From positions 62,001 through 126,000 of the forward strand of contig NZ_VITR01000016.1 in the NCBI RefSeq assembly GCF_007827955.1: a stretch of 64,000 bases of DNA. The letters run 5' to 3'. Origin of the DNA: Nitrospirillum pindoramense. GTDB taxonomy: Bacteria > Pseudomonadota > Alphaproteobacteria > Azospirillales > Azospirillaceae. A program made the position numbers and the translations under genes. The notes beneath the pieces are model-generated. The model was not told the DNA's origin. It saw nothing but the letters and a program-made list of their open reading frames with translations, and did no database searches. Below, in pieces: positions 28,130 through 35,860 of this stretch. The first letter of the stretch is position 1, and every line of letters starts with the position of its first letter.

Positions 28130-28145
28130 TGGCATATCGCTTGCT
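28130..28145 (+). promoter_or_regulatory. Sigma-54 (RpoN) promoter
   Basis: TGGCA-N6-TTGCT is an exact match to the -24/-12 consensus, with GG (28131-28132) and GC (28143-28144) exactly 10 nt apart. The predicted transcription start near 28156 leaves a short leader that includes the GGAGAA ribosome-binding site for ATG 28174. AT-rich DNA upstream (28092-28128) would suit IHF bending. No enhancer site was identified. Confidence 0.7.
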
Positions 28146-28173
28146 TGAGGGTATGGGTGCAGGAGAAAGCCCC

Positions 28174-29976
28174 ATGACCCCCAGCGTCCAGTCCGCCCTG
28201 TCGCCGACCTACCCCGATCCCGTCCTGGCGGGTGGTGTCGGCACGGCCGCGTCCGCGACCGGGCAGGGCGGCACCGGCCTGGCGGGGGTGCCGGAGGACT
28301 TCCAGAATCAGCTGGACCAGCAGGTGGCCCAGGACAGCGCGGTGAAGGCCGCCGGCCTGCCCGGCCAAGGGGCGGCGGCGGTCCAGGCCCAGGTGGCGGC
28401 GGCGCACAAGGACAACCACCTGTCCTTCTGGGACGTCGTCGACGTCATCAACCCGCTGCAGCATATCCCCGTCATCAGCACGATCTACCGTGAGATCACG
28501 GGCGACACCATCAAGGCCCCGGCCAAGATCCTGGGCGGCCTGCTGTATGGCGGCCCCATCGGCATGGCGCTGGCCACCGGCGACGCCTTCATCGAGGAAG
28601 AGACGGGCGAGGACGTGGGCGGCCACGTCATGGACGCCCTGGGCTTGGGCCACCATCACAAGGTCGGCACGGTCACGCTGGACCCGGATGACGAACGGGG
28701 CGGCGGCAAGGGGCGCCAGGGGGGACAGGAGCAGCCCGACGAGGCCCCGACCGCTGGCCGCGCGCCCGTGGCCAAGGTCGAGTCCCTGGTGTTGGCGCCC
28801 CAGGCACCCGATCTCCAGGCAAACCAGACCGCCGCCGCGCCGGCCACGCCCGCTCCGGGGCAGATGGTCCGCACCAGTTCCATTCCCGCCGATGCTGGCC
28901 CCACGGGTGCCGTTCCTACCGGTGCCGTTCCCACTGGTGCCGTGCCGGGCCTGGCCACGCCGGCCTCCACCCTCAAATCGCCGGGCCTGAACGCCGCGGG
29001 CAACGCCCAGGGCCAGGCCTTCCCCAACCTGGCGGCGGTGCCCGCCATGGCCGTCGCCGCGCCCGGCGCGAACCCCACCCAGGCCCTGGCGCAGCAGGCG
29101 ACCCAGGTCACCAACGCCACCCAGGCCTTGGCGCAGTCCGCCAACGCCGCCGCCAATATCGGCGTCGGCACCCAGTCCATGCCCATGGGGGCGGCGCCGC
29201 AGCTGATGCCGGCCCAGGCCGCCGCCATGGCCAAGCCCGCCGCCGCATCCGATGCCGGGACCCACCTGGGGCAGAAGCAGGCCCACGGCCTGACCCTGGC
29301 CAACTATCGCGCCATGGCGGGTGCTGGCGCCGGTGCCCCCACCGGCCGCACCCTGGTCGCCCCCAGCTATATCCAGAACATCAAGTCGGCCGCCGTCGGC
29401 CCCACCGTGCTGCAGACCGGTGCTGTCCAGGCCAACGCCGCCCAATCACAGGCGGCCCAATCACAGGCGGCCCAATCACAGGCGGCCCAGTCCCAGGCGG
29501 TTCAATCCCCCGCCACCCTGGCCGCCGCGTCCCATCCCGCCATGATCCAGGTGATGGACGGCGGCGCCGCGCAGCCGGCACAGGCACAGCGCACCACGCC
29601 GGTACCGCAGGCCATCCAGGCCTACAACAACGCCATGGGTCAGGATACGGCGACCTTGCTGGCCCAGGCCACCGCCGCGTCGGCCAGCATCAACGGCACC
29701 AGCACCCCCACCGGCGCCCAGCCCACCGGCGTCCAACCCACCGGCACCCAGCCGGCCATATCCCAGCCTGCCCCGTCCGGCGGTACGCTGTCGGCCAGCG
29801 CCGCCCCGCCGGCCGGGGTTGCCAGCGGTCAAGCGGCGCCCCAGACCGGCGCCGCGATCATCAGCAGCGCCAGCGGCAGCCCGCCCCCGCTGCCCAAGCA
29901 GTTCATCGCCGATATCATGATGGCCAACCTGGCCAAGTACCAGGCGATGAAGGACGCCCAGGGCGCCGCCCACTAA
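28174..29976 (+). CDS. Unknown A/P/Q/T-rich protein with conserved N-terminal NPLQHIPV domain
   Basis: 600 aa, function unknown. After a variable start, residues about 80-150 form the only ordered-looking part: FWDVVDVINPLQHIPVIS, YREITGDTIKAPAKILGG and LLYGGPIGMALATGDAFIEE, with a glycine-rich hydrophobic patch. Similar segments occur in other alphaproteobacterial hypothetical proteins. The rest (about 180-600) is low complexity with tandem GAVPT, AAQSQ and PTG-xQ repeats and no signal peptide. ATG 28174 has GGAGAA at good spacing and lies just behind a sigma-54 promoter. Control by RpoN suggests a link to motility, nitrogen or surface functions; this is inference only. Confidence 0.75.
   Translation: MTPSVQSALSPTYPDPVLAGGVGTAASATGQGGTGLAGVPEDFQNQLDQQVAQDSAVKAAGLPGQGAAAVQAQVAAAHKDNHLSFWDVVDVINPLQHIPVISTIYREITGDTIKAPAKILGGLLYGGPIGMALATGDAFIEEETGEDVGGHVMDALGLGHHHKVGTVTLDPDDERGGGKGRQGGQEQPDEAPTAGRAPVAKVESLVLAPQAPDLQANQTAAAPATPAPGQMVRTSSIPADAGPTGAVPTGAVPTGAVPGLATPASTLKSPGLNAAGNAQGQAFPNLAAVPAMAVAAPGANPTQALAQQATQVTNATQALAQSANAAANIGVGTQSMPMGAAPQLMPAQAAAMAKPAAASDAGTHLGQKQAHGLTLANYRAMAGAGAGAPTGRTLVAPSYIQNIKSAAVGPTVLQTGAVQANAAQSQAAQSQAAQSQAAQSQAVQSPATLAAASHPAMIQVMDGGAAQPAQAQRTTPVPQAIQAYNNAMGQDTATLLAQATAASASINGTSTPTGAQPTGVQPTGTQPAISQPAPSGGTLSASAAPPAGVASGQAAPQTGAAIISSASGSPPPLPKQFIADIMMANLAKYQAMKDAQGAAH
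28903..28947 (+). repeat. GAVPT coding minisatellite
   Basis: A 15-bp unit encoding G-A-V-P-T (GGTGCCGTTCC-type) is repeated about three times in frame, the last unit diverging into GAVPG. Boundaries are approximate. Unit copy number could vary without a frameshift. Confidence 0.7.
29437..29511 (+). repeat. AAQSQ coding minisatellite
   Basis: A 15-bp unit, GCCCAATCACAGGCG, is repeated four to five times with near identity (later copies diverge), encoding A-A-Q-S-Q. The near-exact DNA identity suggests recent expansion. Confidence 0.8.
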
Positions 29977-30044
29977 GGGGGCCGGTCGGCGTTGCCAAGT
30001 GATCGGGGGTCCCGTCGCCCCGGTGTCCAGGCTATAGAAGGGGG

Positions 30045-30635
30045 ATGGACATTCATCTGATCCCCGATCCCCTCGACCCCGCCTCCGCCGGTTCCGGTGG
30101 GGGCCATCGCTTGCGCTGGCTCGACCCGCAGGGTGGCACCCAGGAGGGCGCATGCGTCATCGGCCGGGGCGGCGTCATCGCCGACAAGCGTGAAGGGGAC
30201 GGGGGCACGCCCGTGGGCTGCTTCCCACTGCGCCGCGTGCTTTACCGCCCCGACCGTACCCCGGCTCCCGTGACGGCCCTGCCGCTGGCGGCCATCGCGC
30301 CGACGGACGGCTGGTGCGACGATCCCGGGCACGCGGCCTACAACCGCCCGGTGACGCTGCCGTTCCCCGCCAGCCATGAGGTAATGTGGCGGGACGACCA
30401 CGTCTACGACATCGTCGTCGTGCTGGGGCATAACGACGACCCGCCCGTGCCCGGCCTGGGCAGCGCCATCTTCATGCACCTGACGCGGCCCGACCGCGCG
30501 GCCACCGCCGGCTGCACCGCCCTGGAGGCGGACGATCTGCGCCGGCTTCTGTCCCACTGCCGGCCCGGCGACCGGCTGTGCGTTCCGTCCCCGGGGACCT
30601 TGCCCGCCATCCTGCCGTCCAAGGACACACCATGA
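30045..30635 (+). CDS. L,D-transpeptidase (YkuD-like) family protein
   Basis: 196 aa. Catalytic region GSAIFMHLTRPDRAATAGCTAL gives the H...x-G-C pattern of YkuD enzymes, with Cys as nucleophile; GDGGTPVGCFPL and RDDHVYDIVVVLGHND are the flanking conserved segments. No signal peptide is evident, unlike classical periplasmic L,D-transpeptidases, so it belongs to the compact, signal-less branch. The stop overlaps the downstream phosphodiesterase start (ATGA). Confidence 0.82.
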   Translation: MDIHLIPDPLDPASAGSGGGHRLRWLDPQGGTQEGACVIGRGGVIADKREGDGGTPVGCFPLRRVLYRPDRTPAPVTALPLAAIAPTDGWCDDPGHAAYNRPVTLPFPASHEVMWRDDHVYDIVVVLGHNDDPPVPGLGSAIFMHLTRPDRAATAGCTALEADDLRRLLSHCRPGDRLCVPSPGTLPAILPSKDTP

Positions 30636-31384
30636 GCGATATCCTGCCCTTGGGGCCCTTGCCCCGCCTGATCGGCCACCGGGGTGCCGCCCGCCACGCG
30701 CCGGAAAACACGCTGGCCGGTATCCGCATGGCGGCGGCCCAGGGGGCGAAGTGGGTGGAGGTGGATGTCAAGCTGACGGCCGACCTGGTGCCGGTGCTGA
30801 TGCATGACGACACGCTGGACCGCACCACGGATGGCACGGGGCCGGCCAAGGACATGACGCTGGACGCCCTGCGCGCCCTCGACGCCGGGTCCTGGTTCTC
30901 ACCCGCCTTCCGGGGGGAGAAGGTGCCGACGCTGGTGGAGGTCATTCAGCTGGTTCTGGCCCTGAACCTGGGTATCAACCTGGAGATCAAGCCCTGCCCA
31001 GGGCGGGAGGAGGAGACGGCCGGCGTCGCCCTGACGCTGGCCTATTCCCTGTGGCCGGACGACAGGCCGCCGCCCCTGGTCTCCTCCTTCGCCGACGCGT
31101 CGCTGGACATGGCGCGCCAGGTGGTGCCGCGCTGGCCCCTGGGCTATCTCATCGACCGGCGGCCGCCCAACTGGCGCCAGCGGGTGGAAGCGCTGGACGT
31201 CAGCACCATCAATGTGAACGCCCGCAGGGAGGACGCCGCCAGCATTCGGGAGTATAAGTCCACCGGGCGGCCGGTGCTGGCCTACACGGTCAACACGGTG
31301 CCCATGGCGCGGGAGGTGCTGGGCTGGGGGGTGTCGTCGGTATTCACCGACACGCCCAGCGGCCTGGCCGGCATCGCGGGCTGA
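30632..31384 (+). CDS. Glycerophosphodiester phosphodiesterase (cytosolic, UgpQ-like)
   Basis: Hydrolyses glycerophosphodiesters to glycerol-3-phosphate and an alcohol. 250 aa TIM barrel. LIGHRGAARHAPENTLAGI carries the His-Arg and Glu of the active site, VEVDVKLTADLVPVLMHDDTLDRTTDGTG the metal ligands, and INLEIKPCPG the second Glu. The C terminus has VLAYTVNT and VFTDTPSG. No signal peptide, so cytoplasmic. It is translationally coupled to the L,D-transpeptidase-like gene through ATGA. Confidence 0.93.
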   Translation: MSDILPLGPLPRLIGHRGAARHAPENTLAGIRMAAAQGAKWVEVDVKLTADLVPVLMHDDTLDRTTDGTGPAKDMTLDALRALDAGSWFSPAFRGEKVPTLVEVIQLVLALNLGINLEIKPCPGREEETAGVALTLAYSLWPDDRPPPLVSSFADASLDMARQVVPRWPLGYLIDRRPPNWRQRVEALDVSTINVNARREDAASIREYKSTGRPVLAYTVNTVPMAREVLGWGVSSVFTDTPSGLAGIAG

Positions 31385-31597
31385 ACAGGACAAGGGGATG
31401 CGGACGGGCGTGGGTCAAAACATCGGTCGCGGTCCGCGTAAACAGGACGAGAGGCCTTTCGTCCGACCCGGTTTTCCTATATCCAGCCTGCGTCATGTTA
31501 GCGGCCGCCCGCCGCGACCCTATATGTATTGGGGGCCGAACCACCGTCCGCGTGCCAGTGGGCTTGGTTGAACGGCCTGGTTTGCAGGAGACGTGAG

Positions 31598-32995
31598 TTG
31601 AAGGCGCTGCGGCCCTTGGTGATGTCCGGTAAGGAAGTGCTGCCCGTCGTCGAAGGCGGCAAAGGCATTTCCGTGTCCAACGGCGAAAGCTCCGGCGCGT
31701 GGGCGTCGGCGGGCGGCGTGGGGACCTTCTCGGGTGTCAACGCTGACGCCTATGACGAGAACGGCGCCCTGATTCCGCAGCTCTACCACGGCAAGACCCG
31801 GCGGGAACGGCATGAGGAGCTGATCCGTCATTCCATCCGCGGCGGCATTTACCAGGCCCGCGTGGCGCATGAGACGGCCGGCGGCGAAGGCCGCGTCCAC
31901 ATGAATGTCCTGTGGGAAATGGCGGCGGCCGAGCAGATCCTGCACGGCGTGCTGGAGGGGGCCCAGGGCCTGATCCACGGCATCACCTGCGGGGCGGGCA
32001 TGCCCTACCGCGTGGCCGAGATCGCGGTGAAGCACGGCGTCCATTACTACCCCATCGTCTCGTCCGCCCGCGCCTTCCGGGCCCTGTGGCTGCGCGCGTA
32101 CAACAAGTTCCGCGACTTCCTGGGCGGCGTGGTCTATGAGGACCCGTGGCTGGCCGGCGGCCACAACGGCCTGTCCAACAGCGAAGATCCGCTGAAGCCC
32201 GAGGACCCCTATCCGCGCGTGAAGGCCCTGCGCGAGATGATGAACAGCTTCGGCCTGAATGAGACGCCCATCATCATGGCGGGCGGCGTCTGGTGGCTGT
32301 CGGAATGGGAAGACTGGCTGGACAATCCCGAGATCGGGCCCATCGCCTTCCAGTTCGGCACCCGGCCGCTGCTGACCCAGGAAAGCCCCATTTCGGACGC
32401 GTGGAAGCAGCGTCTGCTGACCCTGAAGAAGGGCGATGTCTACCTGAACCACTTCTCCCCCACGGGCTTCTATTCCTCCGCCGTCAGCAACCCCTTCCTG
32501 GAAGAGCTGAAGGGCCGGGCCGAGCGCCAGGTGGCCTATTCGGTGGAGCCGGTGGGCGACCTGACCGCCGAATTCATGGTGGGCCCGCGCGGCCGGCCGG
32601 TTTACCTCACGGAGCATGACCGCGAGCGGGCGCAGGGCTGGGTGGCTGGCGGCAACAGCGTCGCCCTGAAAACCCCTGACACCACCCTGATCTTCGTCGA
32701 CCCCGCCCAGGCGGCGGTCATCCGCCAGGACCAGATCGATTGCATGGGCTGCCTGTCGGCCTGCAACTTCTCCAACTGGGCGCAGAACGAGGAAGGCACG
32801 ACCGGGCGTCGCGCCGATCCCCGGTCCTTCTGCATCCAGAAGACCCTGCAGAACATCAGCCACTCCGAGGATGTGGAGCACCAGCTGATGTTCGCCGGCC
32901 ACAACGCTTACCGCTTCGCCAGCGACCCCTGGTACCAGAACGGCTTCGTGCCGACGGTGAAGCAGTTGGTGGAGCGGATCGCGACGGGGTACTGA
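31598..32995 (+). CDS. Nitronate monooxygenase-like FMN protein
   Basis: 465 aa from TTG 31598, which has GGAG eight nt upstream; ATG 31622 is the first ATG alternative. The fold is the 2-nitropropane dioxygenase/nitronate monooxygenase TIM barrel: LVEGGKGISVSNG-type start, GLIHGITCGAGMPYRVAEIA, YYPIVSSARAFRALW, IIMAGGVWWL and IAFQFGTRPLLTQES. A C-terminal cysteine cluster CMGCLSAC (about residue 383) is notable and could bind metal or form disulfides. The substrate is unknown. It is monocistronic. Confidence 0.82.
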   Translation: MKALRPLVMSGKEVLPVVEGGKGISVSNGESSGAWASAGGVGTFSGVNADAYDENGALIPQLYHGKTRRERHEELIRHSIRGGIYQARVAHETAGGEGRVHMNVLWEMAAAEQILHGVLEGAQGLIHGITCGAGMPYRVAEIAVKHGVHYYPIVSSARAFRALWLRAYNKFRDFLGGVVYEDPWLAGGHNGLSNSEDPLKPEDPYPRVKALREMMNSFGLNETPIIMAGGVWWLSEWEDWLDNPEIGPIAFQFGTRPLLTQESPISDAWKQRLLTLKKGDVYLNHFSPTGFYSSAVSNPFLEELKGRAERQVAYSVEPVGDLTAEFMVGPRGRPVYLTEHDRERAQGWVAGGNSVALKTPDTTLIFVDPAQAAVIRQDQIDCMGCLSACNFSNWAQNEEGTTGRRADPRSFCIQKTLQNISHSEDVEHQLMFAGHNAYRFASDPWYQNGFVPTVKQLVERIATGY

Positions 32996-33021
32996 GTCGC
33001 GGATCGCGACGGGTTGCTGAG
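32974..33021 (+). repeat. 23-nt tandem direct repeat at the 3' end of the nitronate monooxygenase gene
   Basis: GCGGATCGCGACGGGGTACTGAG (32974-32996) recurs at 32999-33021 with two mismatches and a 2-nt spacer. The first copy includes the stop codon. The second is outside the gene and looks like a small local duplication. Confidence 0.8.
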
Positions 33022-33036
33022 CGCGGATCATGGCTA

Positions 33037-33067
33037 CGGCGGCACGGGGGGATATGTCGTGCCGCCG
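33037..33067 (+). terminator. Possible terminator/hairpin after the nitronate monooxygenase gene
   Basis: CGGCGGCACG (33037-33046) pairs perfectly with CGTGCCGCCG (33058-33067). There is no U-run, so a Rho-independent role is doubtful. Confidence 0.35.
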
Positions 33068-33208
33068 GCTGAATGGTGGGTGCCCGCAACCTTTTCCCCA
33101 GGCGCAGTCCAGGTCAGCGCCTTTAAATCTGGATTCATTCCAAATTTCATGGCTGAATAGCGGAAATCCTAGGGGATCGGGGCTTTTCCGGTCCGTACCC
33201 TTGCCCAT

Positions 33209-33661
33209 ATGCAGACCATGACCGACCTGATCCACGCCCCCACCCCTGCTGAGGACCCCGGCATCCAGGCGACCGACCGTCTGGCGCGCGCCGGTCTGCG
33301 ACCCACCCGCCAGCGCGTGGCGCTGGCCAAGCTGCTGTTTGATGGCCGGGACCGCCATGTGACGGCGGAACAGTTGCACGGCCAAGCGTCGACCGCCGAC
33401 ATGCGGGTGTCGCTGGCCACCGTCTACAACACCCTGCACCAGTTCACCGAAGCGGGCCTGCTGCGTGAGGTGGTGGTGGAGGCGGGACGGTCCTACTTCG
33501 ACACCAACGTCTCGGACCACCACCATTTCTTCGTCGAGGGCAGCGGTCATCTGCTGGACATTCCGGGCCACGCCCTGGAGGTCAGCGGCCTGCCGGAGGC
33601 GCCGGCCGGCACCCGCGTGGCCCGCGTGGACGTCATCATCCGCCTCAGCGCTGGTGGCTGA
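33209..33661 (+). CDS. irr: Iron response regulator Irr (Fur superfamily)
   Basis: 150 aa. Winged helix (LRPTRQRVALAKLLFDGRDRHVTAEQLH, VSLATVYNTLHQFTEAGLL) and a dimerisation domain with the HHH triplet in NVSDHHHFF that marks Irr and binds haem. The N-terminal Cys-Pro haem regulatory motif of Bradyrhizobium Irr is absent. In alphaproteobacteria Irr represses haem synthesis and iron-storage genes and activates uptake under low iron. ATG 33218 is an alternative start. The 213-bp upstream gap is AT-rich near 33117-33160 and should hold the promoter. Confidence 0.9.
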   Translation: MQTMTDLIHAPTPAEDPGIQATDRLARAGLRPTRQRVALAKLLFDGRDRHVTAEQLHGQASTADMRVSLATVYNTLHQFTEAGLLREVVVEAGRSYFDTNVSDHHHFFVEGSGHLLDIPGHALEVSGLPEAPAGTRVARVDVIIRLSAGG

Positions 33662-33712
33662 GCCGCCAGCCCCTGTGGCCGGCATCGCTGTCGCTGACCT
33701 CACCGAATGACA

Positions 33713-33746
33713 GAAGGCCGGTCCCAGCGGGGCCGGCCTTCGTCTT
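33713..33746. terminator. Terminator between irr and the convergent membrane-protein gene
   Basis: GAAGGCCGG (33713-33721) pairs with CCGGCCTTC (33733-33741), with an extra CCC/GGG pairing toward the loop, followed by GTCTTG. It probably serves irr; it may also act on the convergent minus-strand gene that ends at 33765. Confidence 0.65.
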
Positions 33747-33764
33747 GTCCAGGTCGACGGGCGC

Positions 33765-34190
33765 CTACCTGACGGTCTCAAGCGGCCTGGCCGCCGGCGT
33801 GCCCCTGGGCGCGGCCACGGGAGGGTAGGGGCTTTCAGTATCGAACATGCCGATGCTGTCGGGGTCGTAGGGGAACCAGTTGGGTTTGGTGTCATCCGAA
33901 CCGGGCTTGCCCGGCGGCACGGGCGCCAGGGCGTGGCCCGACGGTTTGCCCGGCCCGCCCTTGGCCCTCACCTGGTGCAGGCCATAGATGGCCGCCAGGC
34001 CCAGGGTGGGCCCCAACACCATCAGGCTGGCGCCCCAGGCCAGGATGGCGATGTCCATCTTCAGATCAAGGTCGGGCAGCAAGAGCTGGGCGGCGCCATA
34101 CACGGCCAGTTCGGACATGCCGAAAACCAGACCAAGGGTGATGGCGTTGAAAGCAGGCACGTCCTGAAGGATCTGAGTGTCCTTTTTCAT
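33765..34190 (-). CDS. Small two-TM membrane protein of unknown function
   Basis: 141 aa. Two predicted membrane segments (AITLGLVFGMSELAVYGAA and ILAWGASLMVLGPTLGLAAI) within the first 70 residues, then a proline-rich soluble tail with PNWFPYDPDS and a P/A-rich end. GGGAGG lies eight nt before ATG 34190. No family recognised. A perfect 16-bp palindrome lies 94 bp upstream in the divergent intergenic region. Confidence 0.65.
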   Translation of the reverse strand: MKKDTQILQDVPAFNAITLGLVFGMSELAVYGAAQLLLPDLDLKMDIAILAWGASLMVLGPTLGLAAIYGLHQVRAKGGPGKPSGHALAPVPPGKPGSDDTKPNWFPYDPDSIGMFDTESPYPPVAAPRGTPAARPLETVR

Positions 34191-34283
34191 AACAGCCTCC
34201 CTATTTTATTACATGAATGATGCGCTCAGTTTTCGAATTCCGCCACTACCCATTTGGGCATCTCGAACAGATGGCGTGAGGCC

Positions 34284-34299
34284 TTTCGCAATTGCGAAA
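34284..34299. promoter_or_regulatory. Perfect 16-bp palindrome, putative operator
   Basis: TTTCGCAATTGCGAAA is a complete inverted repeat in the gap between the divergent genes at 33765-34190 (-) and 34405-35082 (+). It is followed by an A-rich stretch. The position suits an operator controlling one or both genes. The regulator is not known. Confidence 0.55.
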
Positions 34300-34404
34300 T
34301 AAAACCGATCTCGCGGTGCAATACCGAGGCCGCCGCCTGTTTCCTTAACGCCCGCGTCTCGTGGTAAGGTCCCGCGATTTCGCGTTTTTCGGAGATGTCA
34401 GGGT

Positions 34405-35082
34405 ATGGACACGGCGGCGGGTTTGCGGGTTTTGCTGGCGGGGGGCACGGGCCTGGTGGGCGGCCACACCCTGAACCTGCTGTTGAAGTCGCCCAAGGTG
34501 GCGCAGGTGGTCAGCCTGGTGCGCAAGCCCACGGGCATGACCCATCCCAAGCTGCGTGAGCTGGTGGTGGATTTCGCCACCCTGGGCGACCTGCCGGCGG
34601 ACGTGCGGGTGGACGCCGTGTTGTGCGCCCTGGGCACCACGCGCAAGGAGGCCGGCAGCGACGCCGCCTTCCAGGACGTCGATCTGAAATATGTGGTGGC
34701 GGTGGCCAAGGCCGCGCGCCGCGCCGGCGCCACCTTCTTCGGCGGCGTCTCCTCCGTCGATGCCGACTCGACCTCCCGCCATCTCTACCTGAAGACCAAG
34801 GGCATGATGGAGGATTACGTGGCCACCCTAGGCTTCACCTCCCGCCATTTCCTGCGGCCCTCGCTGCTGCTGGGCAAGCGCCGGCAGGACCGGCCGATGG
34901 AGCGCCTCCTCCAGGCGCTGGCGCCCCTGGTCGGCCCCTTCCTGGGTGGCCGGCTGGAAAAGTACCGCCCCATCCCCGCAACGGTGGTGGCCGCCGCCCT
35001 GGTGACCACCGCCAGCCAGCCCGCCATCGGCGGCGTGCGCACCCATGAGTACAGCGCCATCCGGTCCCTGGCGGGGCTGTAG
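34405..35082 (+). CDS. NAD(P)H-binding atypical SDR (HTATIP2/YwnB-like)
   Basis: 225 aa Rossmann-fold protein. The cofactor loop is VLLAGGTGLVGGHTLNLLL; VDAVLCALGTTRKEAGS and FGGVSSVDADS form later strands, and YLKTKGMMEDYV holds the Tyr-x3-Lys-like region (Y-L-K-T-K). Similar proteins reduce quinones or act as redox-linked regulators. Substrate unknown. It is a single gene, convergent with the pyridoxamine-oxidase-like gene. Confidence 0.8.
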   Translation: MDTAAGLRVLLAGGTGLVGGHTLNLLLKSPKVAQVVSLVRKPTGMTHPKLRELVVDFATLGDLPADVRVDAVLCALGTTRKEAGSDAAFQDVDLKYVVAVAKAARRAGATFFGGVSSVDADSTSRHLYLKTKGMMEDYVATLGFTSRHFLRPSLLLGKRRQDRPMERLLQALAPLVGPFLGGRLEKYRPIPATVVAAALVTTASQPAIGGVRTHEYSAIRSLAGL

Positions 35083-35084
35083 GA

Positions 35085-35672
35085 TCACACCTTGAGATCG
35101 GCCGCCGTCAGCCAGTGGATGCGGCCGAAGCCCGCGACCAGGTGGGCTTGGGCGATGTCCATGCGCCAGAAACGGAAATCGGGGAAATCGGCGTACAGGG
35201 CGGCCGAGGGGTGACGGTCCAGGTAGGCGGCGCGCGCCGCCTCAGCCTCGGCGCCGGCCAGGGGGGCGATACGCCCCATGACCGACAGGCGCGGGCCGGT
35301 CAGCGGGTTCTCCAACCCGGATGTGTCCTCGAACAGCAGGGCGGCGCGGCCATCCTGGCGCAGGTTGCGGGTGTGCAGCGCCAGTTCCGACAGCAGCAGC
35401 AAGGGCCGCCCGTCGGTGTCCAGCGCCACCATCACCAGCGAGGGGTAGGGCCAGCCGCCCATCGACGCCGCGTCGCCGTTCCCCGTGTCCTGGTCCGATG
35501 GTGCTGCCCCCGATGGCGCCATCAACGTGGCCAGCGTGGCCTGGGGCCGTCCGGCCAGCAGCGTCCGCGCCGTCTCGCGCGCTGCCGCCAGGGCGTCTGG
35601 GGGCCGGTCGGCAGGCGGCGTGGCCTCGGCCGGGGCACCGGGGCCGGGGGATGTATCGGGGGGCATTGTCAC
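35085..35672 (-). CDS. Pyridoxamine-5'-phosphate-oxidase-like flavoprotein (HugZ type)
   Basis: About 195 aa. Split-barrel FMN-binding fold: [30 protein letters not shown] and [11 protein letters not shown] are conserved, followed by [19 protein letters not shown] and [19 protein letters not shown]. The last part resembles the C-terminal His/Arg haem-handling region of HugZ/HutZ-type haem-utilisation proteins. The N-terminal 40 residues are P/A-rich and disordered. GTG 35672 was chosen because GGAGG lies 7 nt upstream; ATG 35690 and ATG 35666 are alternatives. With irr and a Fur-boxed TonB receptor in the window, haem/iron handling is possible but unproven. Confidence 0.78.
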   Translation of the reverse strand: MTMPPDTSPGPGAPAEATPPADRPPDALAAARETARTLLAGRPQATLATLMAPSGAAPSDQDTGNGDAASMGGWPYPSLVMVALDTDGRPLLLLSELALHTRNLRQDGRAALLFEDTSGLENPLTGPRLSVMGRIAPLAGAEAEAARAAYLDRHPSAALYADFPDFRFWRMDIAQAHLVAGFGRIHWLTAADLKV

Positions 35673-35860
35673 CAGCGTTCCTCCACCCATTTCTTTGGAT
35701 CAGGGGCCGGTCCCTTGCGGACTATTTCGCAAGTGGCAGGGGCGGCTGCATACTGCGCCGTAATCATGCCATAGTGCGGGCCAATCTGGTGAACTGGGGC
35801 TGTCCTCCGGCATGTTGCCGGATGGCGGCCGGGGCAAGTGTGAGAAGAGGGGTAAACTCC

